Shown here piece by piece: positions 27,601-35,435 of a stretch of 64,000 nt of DNA (positions within the stretch are counted from its first letter, which is position 1; every line of letters starts with the position of its first letter). The notes below the pieces were generated by a model that did not search any database, had not been told where the DNA came from, and worked only from the letters and a program-made list of their open reading frames with translations. The DNA is taken from assembly GCF_900167255.1 (NCBI RefSeq), contig NZ_FUYB01000012.1:1-64000 (forward strand), in the 5' to 3' direction. The translations under genes were made by a program, and so were the position numbers. Origin of the DNA: Thiothrix eikelboomii. GTDB taxonomy: Bacteria; Pseudomonadota; Gammaproteobacteria; Thiotrichales; Thiotrichaceae.

Positions 27601-29260
27601 CATTCCCAGAAAAGACTAAAGCTAACGGCGTATTTTTTTCTAATAACCGTCCTTCAGTTAAATGCGCTAAATTCTTTTTCCCCTCAGCATACTGCTGCAG
27701 CGTACTGATCGCCTCTGCTCGAGTTTGGGCGGCTAAAACTAGGCCTTGTGGTAAATGCGCACGATGCTTGGCTAAGCTCCACGCGAGATCTTGATACTGA
27801 ATGCGGTCATCAGACAGCCAAGTCGCATATTGACCCGCCATCGCTTGTAAAGCAGCGGGGCTACGTGCTGAGAGTATTAAAGGGGCTAACGCTGACGAGG
27901 TGTTCACACTTACAGCAGGCTTTAATACCGGACGATAGGACTCAATCAAGACATGCGCATTCGCACCCCCAAACCCAAATGAGTTTATCCCAACCAGTTG
28001 GCGACCCTCAGTGGGTTTTAAGGGCGTCAACTGAGTGACTACTTTTAAGTTCAAGCCTTCAAAGTCAATTTTAGGATTAAACGTTTCGATATGAATGGAA
28101 GGCGGCAAGGCTTGCTTCTCAAGCGTCAACACTGCTTTTAATAAGCCCGCCATCCCTGAAGCCGTTTCTAAATGACCTAGATTACTTTTAGCTGAGCCAA
28201 TCAATAAGGGATGATCAGGACGACGTGCTTGACCTAAAACCTCACCAATCGCTCGAGTTTCAATCGGATCACCGACCGAAGTCCCTGTACCATGTGCCTC
28301 TAGATAAACCAGATCATTAACATCAATATCAGCGGCACTATAAACCTTACGCAGTAACTTACCTTGCTGATTATAGCTAGGTACGGTAATGCCATTAGTT
28401 TTCCCATCGGCATTAATACCCGAACTTAAAATCACTGCATGGATTGGGTCACCGTCCGCTTCGGCTTGCGCCAAGGGTTTTAAAAATAAAACCGCAGCCC
28501 CTTCAGCACGGACATAGCCATCACCACTCGCATCAAAGGTACGACAGCGTCCTCGTGCTGACAACATCGAGGCCTGCGAAAATCCCACAAATGCAAACGG
28601 ATGCAACAGCATGTTGACACCACCTGCAATCGCCATACTCGCCTCGCCGCTGCGAATTGCTTGGCAAGCCTGATGAACAGCCACCAACGACGAGGAACAA
28701 GCAGTATCAACGGAGACACTCGGACCATGTAAATCAAAAATATAAGAAATACGATTGGATGCAATACTAGCGGTGTTACCCGTCATCGTGTATGCGTCCA
28801 TCGAGGCAGGATCGTCGACCCGTCGATTCAGATAATCGGTACTGGCAATCCCCACATAAACCGCACAATCCGAACCAGCTAAGTGCTCGGGAATTTGCCC
28901 ACCATTTTCTAAGGCTTCCCAAGCAAGCTCTAGCAACAAACGTTGCTGAGGATCCATTTGTTCGGCTTCACGCGGTGAAATCCCAAAAAAGGCCGCATCA
29001 AAATGCTCAATATCGTCTAAAATACCCGCAGAAAAAGTAACCGTTTTACCCGCTGCTTTGCGGTTAGGGTGCTGAAAAAATTCAGTACCAAAACGTTCAT
29101 GGCTAATTTCTGTGACAACATCTTGCCCTTGACTTAAAACCTGCCAATAATCATCTAGAGATGCAATGCCACCCGGTAAGCGGCAAGCTACACCTACAAT
29201 CGCTATTTTTTCATGCATGCAGGTTTGAGAACTCGTCTTTTTATTACTCACAATCGTCAC
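21647..29260 (-). CDS. Highly reducing type I polyketide synthase (KS-AT-DH-(MT)-ER-KR-ACP)
   Basis: This is a 2537-residue single-module synthase. Domains in order: ketosynthase with VDTACSSSL (Cys188), EAHGTGTSVGDP and KSNLGHLET; acyltransferase with GHSVGEVAAAW near 640; dehydratase with YLADHRVDGAVIIPAAAY near 940 and HPALLDAGFQ later; a methyltransferase-like region near 1400 whose SAM motif (ILELAGDRGAL) is degenerate; enoylreductase (LNFRDVMYAMGLL near 1820, GASGGVGLAAIQYAR); ketoreductase (YLVTGGLSGFGLK near 2140, NPGQANYVAAN); and ACP with LGMDSLMGMEL near 2445. No thioesterase follows. The layout fits an iterative synthase making a saturated chain, handed to the adjacent oxoamine synthase. 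The GTG at 29260 is uncertain; ATG at 29218 is the alternative and neither has a clear RBS. Confidence 0.92.
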   Translation of the reverse strand: MTIVSNKKTSSQTCMHEKIAIVGVACRLPGGIASLDDYWQVLSQGQDVVTEISHERFGTEFFQHPNRKAAGKTVTFSAGILDDIEHFDAAFFGISPREAEQMDPQQRLLLELAWEALENGGQIPEHLAGSDCAVYVGIASTDYLNRRVDDPASMDAYTMTGNTASIASNRISYIFDLHGPSVSVDTACSSSLVAVHQACQAIRSGEASMAIAGGVNMLLHPFAFVGFSQASMLSARGRCRTFDASGDGYVRAEGAAVLFLKPLAQAEADGDPIHAVILSSGINADGKTNGITVPSYNQQGKLLRKVYSAADIDVNDLVYLEAHGTGTSVGDPIETRAIGEVLGQARRPDHPLLIGSAKSNLGHLETASGMAGLLKAVLTLEKQALPPSIHIETFNPKIDFEGLNLKVVTQLTPLKPTEGRQLVGINSFGFGGANAHVLIESYRPVLKPAVSVNTSSALAPLILSARSPAALQAMAGQYATWLSDDRIQYQDLAWSLAKHRAHLPQGLVLAAQTRAEAISTLQQYAEGKKNLAHLTEGRLLEKNTPLALVFSGNGSQWQGMGAVLFEQDPIFRAAIEELDQLLKPYADYSLIAELQASPEQSRLSLTEIAQPLLFALQVGLVRVLQAQGIKIHATLGHSVGEVAAAWAAGALSLEQAVRVIYERSQAQAKTRGQGRMAAASLGLEKMQAKLKALGLEARVEIAGVNSPHAVTLSASLADLETLKAVFEQDKVFFRILDLDYAFHSHWMDSTQADLLSALEGLQPLNADTGIQFVSTVYGRVMAGSELKADYWWQNIRQPVAFEAGMNLLLDSGVKLFLEIGPHPILRSYINECMSAKSVEGSILASDQRQAETAVTAKQAAYRAWLAGCPLELTQLLPDGGRFIPLLSYPWQRERYWYPLTNEGPNLVNRQLSHPLLGYRLKDADATWENQLDTAKLPYLADHRVDGAVIIPAAAYVEMALAASAQWQQQQATHSLENFEIHAPIMLDEGASKMVRLRLQTADGSFTISSRDRLSDTPWTVNVVGRLTGSVLKDALEVAQLAQPPNTQAAISAEVHYQLAEAVGLSYLEAFQGVKQVWVKGQAALAELKIPAKIEAGFAKHLLHPALLDAGFQVLVDIFQQDIQQGQFAALIPIQIAKLNLFESAARITHLQIKLKKQSPRSVLADFILWDEQGAVVAELINCRFRAVQFARHQKAEPELYEFIKVPQPLVTGLELAPQVELQAVVQVAQQALASQEANLQRQKHFTQIAPLFEVLATAFAWETMVKLFADSVEPLSIQDLQTSQRIVEAQLPLLRRLLAILEEDGLAEQEQGYWQLVDQADLPAAQDIWLAILGDSPAHVPELVLLGRCGEHLVELLQGKLEPSELLQPAKSSSYEHWLASSPSFRASNLALAAMVKQLARTWPAHQRLRILELAGDRGALTELLLPVLSSAQVDYVFCDADAGKVAQAQDEFAGFNEFSARVIAAEFTSEQAQALVEQGQFDLILSAQALADWGDLEQWLPRLQLLAKPQALLLLAQAQTSRFLDLTQGLQPDWWLPVDEFGGQAFVPRLHTVQEWQALLSQQPFKQIQIHFEPQDQEQAAGSFIVAAQFSHEAVPHKPKVANQQWLILADESGYSADLAHALQDSLLGYGQQVDLQTEVALDLDQAVDHIVQLQGLDFSTAADLMALQEQRCVSTLSLVQALDQAAVTLSQLWLVTAGAMEVTQPAQAPLWGLGRVLMNEHPDLNIKLIDLQQLPSPTEAAKLLLHEYLYAESEDEVLVSAAQRQVLRLHKTHLSLKAATQTTLPALALDFTSPGLLKHLYWRELPAQQLAVDEIEILPKAAGLNFRDVMYAMGLLSDEAVENGFAGASLGMELAGVVTRVGSAVTDFKVGDAVIGFAPACFSTRVITRTTAVAHKPSIWTDEEAATIPTTFFTVYYALQHLAQLEPGERILIHGASGGVGLAAIQYARYRGAEVFATAGTDEKRDFVRLMGADHVLDSRSLKFAEEVLRLSQGQGVDVVLNSISGEAINRNLSILRPFGRFLELGKRDFYENSKIGLRPFRNNIAYFGIDADQLLIERPRLAGRLFQEMMDLFQSGVLRPLPHRVFPAQRIQDAFRYMQQSRQIGKVIVSFESESLKPTFPSQIVARLTLKAEASYLVTGGLSGFGLKTAAWLAEKGAKTLILLSRSGQAPAEDQAALLALQAQGIRCVSYACDVADQVALAKVLTEVQAKLPPLAGVIHAAMVLDDVIVRNMSAASFRKVLAPKMLGAWNLHQLTAGLDLDFLVLYSSVTTYLGNPGQANYVAANLFLESLAHYRREQGLPAVYAAWGPIADAGYLTRNEAVKDALQTRLGGAALTTQQALAVLEQLLQTEQTGVAVVNWDWAVLQRVMPNARSAKFSELQRAVASGDDADQAKDIHEMIAGLSPEATQALITELLLAEVGHILRLPADKLSADKSVFDLGMDSLMGMELVLAIEERFKVRLPVMALTEGATVSRIAEKIVAQLDPQASVAAPTEQELKQQTIAAVVKKHGSAMTEAELAQLAAQLSAEEARS

Positions 29261-29305
29261 AGTCTAAAAAATCAGGAGGATAAGCCAAGGGCGCATTCTA
29301 CAGGG

Positions 29306-31408
29306 TTAATACCTGAACTTGAAAACCCCGTTATAAACATGCACCACTTTCCGTGCTTGGCGGTAGAACCAATTAACTTTATTTTTCTGTTTGCCGCCCT
29401 GCTCCTGCAATTGGCGGTGCAATAGTTCAACAGCATACTCAGGCGTGGTGAAAGCCCCTGTTTGCCAATTGAGATAGCGTGGATACAAAATTAAGGTTGC
29501 AGCGACTAATTCGTCCAAACTCAACCGTCGATTGCGCCTAGATAACACATGTCGATCCATCGTTAAACCCCACCCCGCATAAAATGGCAAACCATAACAG
29601 GCAACTTGCTTACCGCGTAGTAACCCCTCAAACCCGACCAACGAAGTCATGGTATGCACCTCATCGACTGCATCTAAACAATCAGGAATACTTGCATCTT
29701 CAAGTACTAAGTCACTGTATTGCTTCAGAAGCGAAGCTTCAACCTTACCTTTACGATTACCACTGACTACATCAGGATGTGGTTTATAAATCACATAAGC
29801 ATCCGGTCGAGCTACACGCACCGCTTTTAACAAAGCAGCATTATCTGCAATGTCTAAGCAGCCTTTACGAATCGAAACATCATCCTCAACTTGACCTGGC
29901 ACTAAGATAATCAGCTGACCTTGGTTTGCCTTAATTGCATCCGCTACCGACTCTATGCCCAGATTGTACTTACTGAGTCGATTTTGCAACAGTCTGTTGC
30001 GCAAAACGGACGCACGTTTGAGCAATTTAGGTGAAAAATCACTGTTTTGTAGGTAATACTCTAAATCACTCGGCTGCTGAGGATCATAATAGATACCGCG
30101 CTGATCGACCACTAAGGATAAAGGCGGATTATAATCAGACCCTAAACCCACTGAACGAATAAAGCCATCCTCTACTCGCCAAATCGGCACTTGTGTCGCT
30201 GCTGCGAGGCTAGTGACCTCAGTCGCTGCCCTTTCCCCCCAAACTGCTAAACGTGATGCCTGATTAAACCCTCGCTGGAGAGCGGCTTGTTTTTTCCAAA
30301 CAAAATAAAATGCTGTATTAGGTGCATATAAAAAACGCCGAAGGTAATTTTGCTTCCAAACCGAAAAGCCAAAGCAATACCAAGCCCCTGCATTAAGCGC
30401 GGCATAATAGTTCTGTAAGGCAATATACTCAACTACCCGTTCTAATTCACAGCGAATCCCAGTCTCAGGATCAAGATAACGGGAGTACAGTAAATAAGCA
30501 GCCGCAAACACCTCCGTGACTGAGCGCTGGCGACTACGCCGCTGAAACACCATTAAACTAGGCTCAGCCCGATCATCCGTTAAGCCCCAGCCCGCATAGA
30601 AAGGTATCCCAAAACAAGTCACCTGTTTCCCCATCAATAAAGCCTCGAAACCCAATTGCGAAGTCAGTACATAGACCTGCTCGACCTCTGCTAACAAACT
30701 TAACGGGTTAATCGCCTGACTCACCCAATGAACTTTGGGGTGTTGCAATTGCTTAGGGAAGCAACCTTGCTTTTTACCGACGATCACATCGGGATGGGTT
30801 TTTAGCAAAATATGAGCATCGGGGTGTTCCGCTAGAGCCGCCGCGAGCATCTGCTCAGCCAGCTGTTCCGCACTATGCGGTGATATTAAGCCGTATTTGA
30901 GCGACATGTCCCCTGCCGTTTGATCAACGACTAACACTTTTTTACCTGCGGGCAAATTTAAGGGGTGAGTCGCTAAGGGTGCATTATTATATTTAGAAAC
31001 TTTATGCTGAGTGATGAGCTGCATCAGTTGAGCCGCACGCTCTAATAAACTCGGCTCTTTGAGTCGCCCCTGTGCATCCTCTGCTAGCAGTACTTCCAAA
31101 TCAGAGGCTTGAGTCGCATCATAATAAATACCTCGCTGATCACTCACCAAAGAAAAAGCATGCGCACCTAACACCCCTTGCCCGAGGGAATGGATAAAAC
31201 CATCCTCTAAATACAGGACGGGTAAAGCTAATTGGGCTGCTAAGAGTTCAGCTTTTTGTGCACTCGGTTTACGTCCCCAAGCTAAAACCGCTTGAGCTTT
31301 GACCTGCTCGGCCTGCTTGGTATACAGAATAGGCGCGCCCAGCAATTGCTCTAGCCCCACATGACGGCTCAGCTTGGCTGAGCAACTGATAAACGGCTCT
31401 ATCCCCAC
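29306..31408 (-). CDS. kpsC: Capsule poly-Kdo transferase KpsC
   Basis: This 700-residue protein is built of two homologous transferase modules, as in E. coli KpsC. Each has an EDGFI(H/R)S(L/V)G motif, DQRGIYYD, a KTHPD or KPHPD segment and a GxPFYAGWGLT motif. The two modules alternate in adding beta-2,4 and beta-2,7 Kdo residues on the capsule lipid. It probably starts at a GTG (31408) after a GGTGGTGAG-like site. It heads the kpsC-PKS-oxoamine synthase-formyltransferase set; only 45 bases separate it from the synthase start, which argues for one transcript. Confidence 0.92.
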   Translation of the reverse strand: MGIEPFISCSAKLSRHVGLEQLLGAPILYTKQAEQVKAQAVLAWGRKPSAQKAELLAAQLALPVLYLEDGFIHSLGQGVLGAHAFSLVSDQRGIYYDATQASDLEVLLAEDAQGRLKEPSLLERAAQLMQLITQHKVSKYNNAPLATHPLNLPAGKKVLVVDQTAGDMSLKYGLISPHSAEQLAEQMLAAALAEHPDAHILLKTHPDVIVGKKQGCFPKQLQHPKVHWVSQAINPLSLLAEVEQVYVLTSQLGFEALLMGKQVTCFGIPFYAGWGLTDDRAEPSLMVFQRRSRQRSVTEVFAAAYLLYSRYLDPETGIRCELERVVEYIALQNYYAALNAGAWYCFGFSVWKQNYLRRFLYAPNTAFYFVWKKQAALQRGFNQASRLAVWGERAATEVTSLAAATQVPIWRVEDGFIRSVGLGSDYNPPLSLVVDQRGIYYDPQQPSDLEYYLQNSDFSPKLLKRASVLRNRLLQNRLSKYNLGIESVADAIKANQGQLIILVPGQVEDDVSIRKGCLDIADNAALLKAVRVARPDAYVIYKPHPDVVSGNRKGKVEASLLKQYSDLVLEDASIPDCLDAVDEVHTMTSLVGFEGLLRGKQVACYGLPFYAGWGLTMDRHVLSRRNRRLSLDELVAATLILYPRYLNWQTGAFTTPEYAVELLHRQLQEQGGKQKNKVNWFYRQARKVVHVYNGVFKFRY

Positions 31409-31515
31409 AAACTCACCACCCGAACTCGCATAAACCTACCTTTAAAGATAAGACCTTCATTGATCAATGGCTGCAAGGTATACTGCAGCCGCTATTCAAT
31501 CTGGCAAACATCGAC

Positions 31516-32787
31516 ATGGCAACTTTGCGCCCAATTATTTACAACTTACATCGACTGATAGATCGTTGCACCAGCCCTAGTCCTACGGGAGTGGATCGTG
31601 TCGATCTCCATTATGCTCAGTTTATTCTACAAAAAGCGCAGGAACGCCCGATCTACTTCCTTCGTCAGCGCCAGAATGTGAGCTATTTAGTCCCCTTTAA
31701 ACAAGCAGCCAGCCTAATCAATACCTTAGAAAAACGTTGGCTACAAGGCCTTAAGCTGCCACAAGCGCCAATAATCAATACCTCCTATGATTATCTTCGC
31801 CACTGGCCAGCCACCCGCTTTCGCCAACAACGTCAGTTGTTGATTGACCCAGCACTCCGACACCACTTAAGTCACTCCACTAAGCCGCCCATTTATCTAC
31901 ATAGTGGGCATGGCACACTACATCATATTGATTTACATGAGCAAATCAAAACTCAACTCCAGGCCGATATGCTCTATTATTTACACGATTTGATTCCGAT
32001 AGAGTTTCCTGAATACACCAACCATCCTAATGCCTTGGCTATGCACCAGCGCCGTCTCAAAACGATGGCCACTACTGGGCGGTTAATTTTGGCTAATTCC
32101 GAAGATTCTCGCCAAAAACTTTTAGCTTACTGTCAGCAGCATCAACTCCCACAACCTGAAGTTCAGGTATTATTCATTGGTGTCGAGGAGCTATTTATCA
32201 AAGCAGCTCAGCAAGCTAAACAGCCTATTCCTTCACGTTTTGCAACACTCGCTCAATCACCTTATTTCCTCACGATTGGTACGGTCGAGGCTCGCAAAAA
32301 TCATTTATTGCTATTGCATCTTTGGCGGCAACTGTTTGCGGAATTAGGCGAGCATTGTCCTAAATTAGTCATTTTAGGTAAACGTGGCTGGAAAGCCGAA
32401 CACATTTTTCACTTATTAGATAGCTCACCTGCTTTGCAACAAACCGTGATTGAAATTCAAGATGCCAATGATCAAGAAATGCTAAGCTTAATTCAAAATA
32501 CTCAAGCTTTATTATTTCCAAGTTTTGCCGAAGGTTGGGGCATGCCATTGGCGGAAGCCTTGACATTAAACACCAAAGCTATTTGCTCTGATCTACCTGC
32601 ATTAAGAGAATGTGGTAGAACACAGAGTCTTTATTTAAATCCTCTCGATGGCTTAGCTTGGAAAGCTGCGATTTTGAACGCTTTATCTGAGCCACCTCAA
32701 CTCAAACAAGCTTATCTACCAGATCGCTGGGAAGACCACTTACAAAAATTAGATGAGTTATTAATTTCATTAGAAGCTAAATCTTAA
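31516..32787 (+). CDS. GT4-family glycosyltransferase
   Basis: This 423-residue GT-B enzyme has a donor-binding region with TIGTVEARKNHLLLLHLWRQL, LVILGKRGW and the EX7E-type motif FPSFAEGWGMPLAEAL. The N-terminal half contains GVDRVDLHYAQFIL and YLHDLIPIEFPEYT, seen in capsule and O-antigen mannosyl- or rhamnosyl-type enzymes. The sugar cannot be predicted. It is divergent from kpsC across a 107-bp spacer that must contain both promoters. Its 3' end converges on the GT2 gene downstream. Confidence 0.85.
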   Translation: MATLRPIIYNLHRLIDRCTSPSPTGVDRVDLHYAQFILQKAQERPIYFLRQRQNVSYLVPFKQAASLINTLEKRWLQGLKLPQAPIINTSYDYLRHWPATRFRQQRQLLIDPALRHHLSHSTKPPIYLHSGHGTLHHIDLHEQIKTQLQADMLYYLHDLIPIEFPEYTNHPNALAMHQRRLKTMATTGRLILANSEDSRQKLLAYCQQHQLPQPEVQVLFIGVEELFIKAAQQAKQPIPSRFATLAQSPYFLTIGTVEARKNHLLLLHLWRQLFAELGEHCPKLVILGKRGWKAEHIFHLLDSSPALQQTVIEIQDANDQEMLSLIQNTQALLFPSFAEGWGMPLAEALTLNTKAICSDLPALRECGRTQSLYLNPLDGLAWKAAILNALSEPPQLKQAYLPDRWEDHLQKLDELLISLEAKS

Positions 32788-32827
32788 TTAAGCGCTCATA
32801 AAGTCTTAACTAAATGCTCATCAAAAT

Positions 32828-34423
32828 CTAATTTTGACAAAGATGAAGAGGTAAACCTAAGCCAAACCCCTCTCCAGTCACAGTCAGATTAGGATTATAA
32901 CAAGGGTCTTGATACATTAAGCTTTGCCAAGTTCGATGCATATAGGCTGTTTCAGCAAGATAACGGCGGCGCTGTGCCTTGCTTTTATCTCGACCACGAC
33001 TCACTGACTCATGATGATAAAGCTCTGCATACGGTGTCCAGAGATTTCTATAGCCTAATTGTTTAATCTTCAAACACAAATCAATATCACTCCAAGCAAT
33101 CGGCAAATCTATTTCATTTAATCCACCCACCGCTTCGTAAAGCTGCTTGCGTACTATTAAACAAGCCCCAGTCACTGCGGTAAAATTTTGCACTAACTTT
33201 AAGCGTCCCTGATAACCCTCAGCCTCTCTAGGATAATAACGATGGGCATGACCACTGCCCCCACCACTGCCTAAAATCACACCGGCATGTTGAATACGAC
33301 CATCAGGATAATATAATTTTGCCCCAACACAACCTATTTCAGCTCGGCAAGCCTGACTGATCATTTCAGTTAGCCATTCGGGATTAATCACCTCAATATC
33401 ATTATTGATTAACCCGATAATACTGCCTTGCGCTTTTTTGACAGCAAAATTATTAATAGCTGAATAGTTAAATGCTTGGCTATAGACCAAGACTTTTATT
33501 TTATAGCTTTGTTTTTGAATGCTTTCTAGCCATGATAAAGTTTCAGGTTCTTGACTATTATTATTAACGATCAAAATTTCATAGTGCGGATATTGAGTTT
33601 TTTCTAAAATACTTTGGATACAGGCTTTTAACAAGGGTAACTGGTCTTTGGTCGGAATAATCAAAGAAACCTGCGGTAAAGCCTTAGGTAACGGAAATAG
33701 CCAACGCCTACTCTGCTCGATCAGACCGGCTTGAACCTTTGCACCAGCTAATTGCAGCATTGACAAGTCAAGCTTTGGGCTAGCTAAATTAGCTTGGCAG
33801 CGATGATAACCAATCATTGGAAGATGAACAATTTGCTGAGGCTGAAGACTCGGCAGAACTTGCCAGAGGAAGGCCTCGATTTCAAGCTCAGCAGGCAAAT
33901 TCAAACTTAAATACCAAGCTCGTCGAACAAAGACCGAACTACCTAAATAATTAAACGAATAAAATAAATCAGGATTCCAATCCGGTTTAAAACAAGGACG
34001 GCTGCGAACCCCTGCAGAATCTAATGCATCATGATCCGTATAAATTAATAAGACCTGTGGCTGTAGATGAAAGGTTTTAGCAATTAAGGCTTGGCATTCA
34101 GGATTTAATTGATCACCTTTACCCAACAAGCTTATGAAGTCCTGTGTATCCATAGAGTCACTGAATACTGACTGCGGTTGGCAAGCTAACCATAACTGGT
34201 AATCTGCCTGATCAATACCTTGCTGTTGAGTTATCTTATAAAAAGCAGCGACTAACTGCTGTGGAGTTAGCTGAGTCAGGTTAGCTACTTTTAATAGCCA
34301 GCGTTTTAAATAAAAAAATCTACACTGCGCCGTTTCACAATTTTTTCTGAAGCTTAACTCTTTAGTCAGGCGCTTAAACTGTTTCCTATAAATTAAAAAC
34401 TGACTCAGGCTAGCCAATAACAA
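32828..34423 (-). CDS. GT2-family glycosyltransferase
   Basis: This 531-residue protein has a GT-A domain in its C-terminal half. It has VSLIIPTKDQLPLLKACIQS, the LINNDIEV segment with its DxD-like metal site, an acceptor region CVGAKLYYPDGRIQHAGVIL, and the WSDIDLCLKIKQLGYRN catalytic stretch. The N-terminal half (about residues 1-240) is all-alpha-like and unassigned. The frame opens with TTG at 34423, the only start supported. It is a paralogue of the 644-residue enzyme at 35436-37370; the two share GLINNDxEV, GCVGAKLYY and DPCYNPNL. The sulfotransferase gene separates them in the same operon. Confidence 0.85.
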   Translation of the reverse strand: MLLASLSQFLIYRKQFKRLTKELSFRKNCETAQCRFFYLKRWLLKVANLTQLTPQQLVAAFYKITQQQGIDQADYQLWLACQPQSVFSDSMDTQDFISLLGKGDQLNPECQALIAKTFHLQPQVLLIYTDHDALDSAGVRSRPCFKPDWNPDLFYSFNYLGSSVFVRRAWYLSLNLPAELEIEAFLWQVLPSLQPQQIVHLPMIGYHRCQANLASPKLDLSMLQLAGAKVQAGLIEQSRRWLFPLPKALPQVSLIIPTKDQLPLLKACIQSILEKTQYPHYEILIVNNNSQEPETLSWLESIQKQSYKIKVLVYSQAFNYSAINNFAVKKAQGSIIGLINNDIEVINPEWLTEMISQACRAEIGCVGAKLYYPDGRIQHAGVILGSGGGSGHAHRYYPREAEGYQGRLKLVQNFTAVTGACLIVRKQLYEAVGGLNEIDLPIAWSDIDLCLKIKQLGYRNLWTPYAELYHHESVSRGRDKSKAQRRRYLAETAYMHRTWQSLMYQDPCYNPNLTVTGEGFGLGLPLHLCQN

Positions 34424-34442
34424 GTGATCATTCCGGTTAGTG

Positions 34443-35399
34443 TTAGTTTAGGGTTGGTAGCAATTGATTCGTTTCACTCACTCGACACTCAATATGGTCA
34501 TGAGTGGATAAATTTTTTACCGAAAACTCAAAACCAACATAAGCTTGACGATTAACATTCCATTCGCGCAACATATGTCGATAATCATTAGCCAAAGCTT
34601 GCCCCTGCTCTTTACCATTTACCCACAGAGTCACTTCAACTGGCTCTTCACTACTGGGATTAAAAACCCAGCCTGTCAGACGGTTATTACTCAGGACATT
34701 AGCCACGCCATGCATATAGGGCTGACCTTTAGTAAATAATTCATAACGCTGTTTAAATAATGCATTTAATTTTTTATATAACATTAAATCTTGTTCATTA
34801 TTTTTTTCTAACAGCGCAAGTAACTCACTATCCGGTTGATACTTAACTGCAGGACGCTGCTCGTTGATATTAAGAAAGGATTCTTGAACTTGCAAACCCA
34901 GTTGTGACCTAAGCAATTGCAAAGACTCTCGATAAAATTCTTGTAGACCTATAAAACCGATCAAACTAAACGGCATACGCCCTATATTTCTAGTTTGTAA
35001 ATTCATGTGCGCTGGCTTGGAACAAAACGACTCTAAAGACTCTGTAGCCCCCTCTACTCTACGGATATGCTCGTATTGTGAGATTGTTCTTTGTATGGGG
35101 TCACGCACAAACATAATAATATGTTTGCTATAAAAAAATGGACCGTACTTTTTAATCGGATAATGTCCAGATAAACAAATTAACTGCTTTTGCTCTGCTA
35201 AAAAAGCGCCAAACTCAGGGTAGGCCTTTCTTTTATGAATATATTCTATAACTGCAGGACTGGTGGTGGCTTCATCAAGGCCATAATCACAATAGAGACC
35301 CTCTCCAAAAATCCTTTCTAAAGAATCACGGAAACTAGTCCCTGCGGTTTTGGGAATATGGACAAATAAATAAGCATTTTCGAGCGGAAGGCGAGCCAC
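34443..35399 (-). CDS. Sulfotransferase with C-terminal beta-sandwich domain
   Basis: I favour a GTG start at 35399 because GGAG stands nine bases before it; a TTG at 35414 would add five residues. The enzyme has the 5'-phosphosulfate loop FVHIPKTAGTSFRDSLE and the 3'-phosphate motif IIMFVRDPIQRTISQYEH, as in heparan 2-O-type sulfotransferases that use PAPS. After about residue 225 comes a separate domain starting VLSNNRLTGWVFNPSSEEPVE, which resembles carbohydrate-associated beta-sandwich modules found at the ends of glycan enzymes. It lies between two paralogous GT2 genes and probably sulfates the sugar they add. Confidence 0.78.
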   Translation of the reverse strand: MARLPLENAYLFVHIPKTAGTSFRDSLERIFGEGLYCDYGLDEATTSPAVIEYIHKRKAYPEFGAFLAEQKQLICLSGHYPIKKYGPFFYSKHIIMFVRDPIQRTISQYEHIRRVEGATESLESFCSKPAHMNLQTRNIGRMPFSLIGFIGLQEFYRESLQLLRSQLGLQVQESFLNINEQRPAVKYQPDSELLALLEKNNEQDLMLYKKLNALFKQRYELFTKGQPYMHGVANVLSNNRLTGWVFNPSSEEPVEVTLWVNGKEQGQALANDYRHMLREWNVNRQAYVGFEFSVKNLSTHDHIECRVSETNQLLPTLN

Positions 35400-35435
35400 T
35401 AAGTCGAACTCCAAAGCAAAAACATTACGGTTAAA

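Noticed and set aside
29359-29366. GGCGGTAG, the core of an RfaH ops element, on the plus strand
   Set aside because: It lies inside the kpsC coding region on the opposite strand, no plus-strand operon follows, and the rest of the ops consensus is absent.
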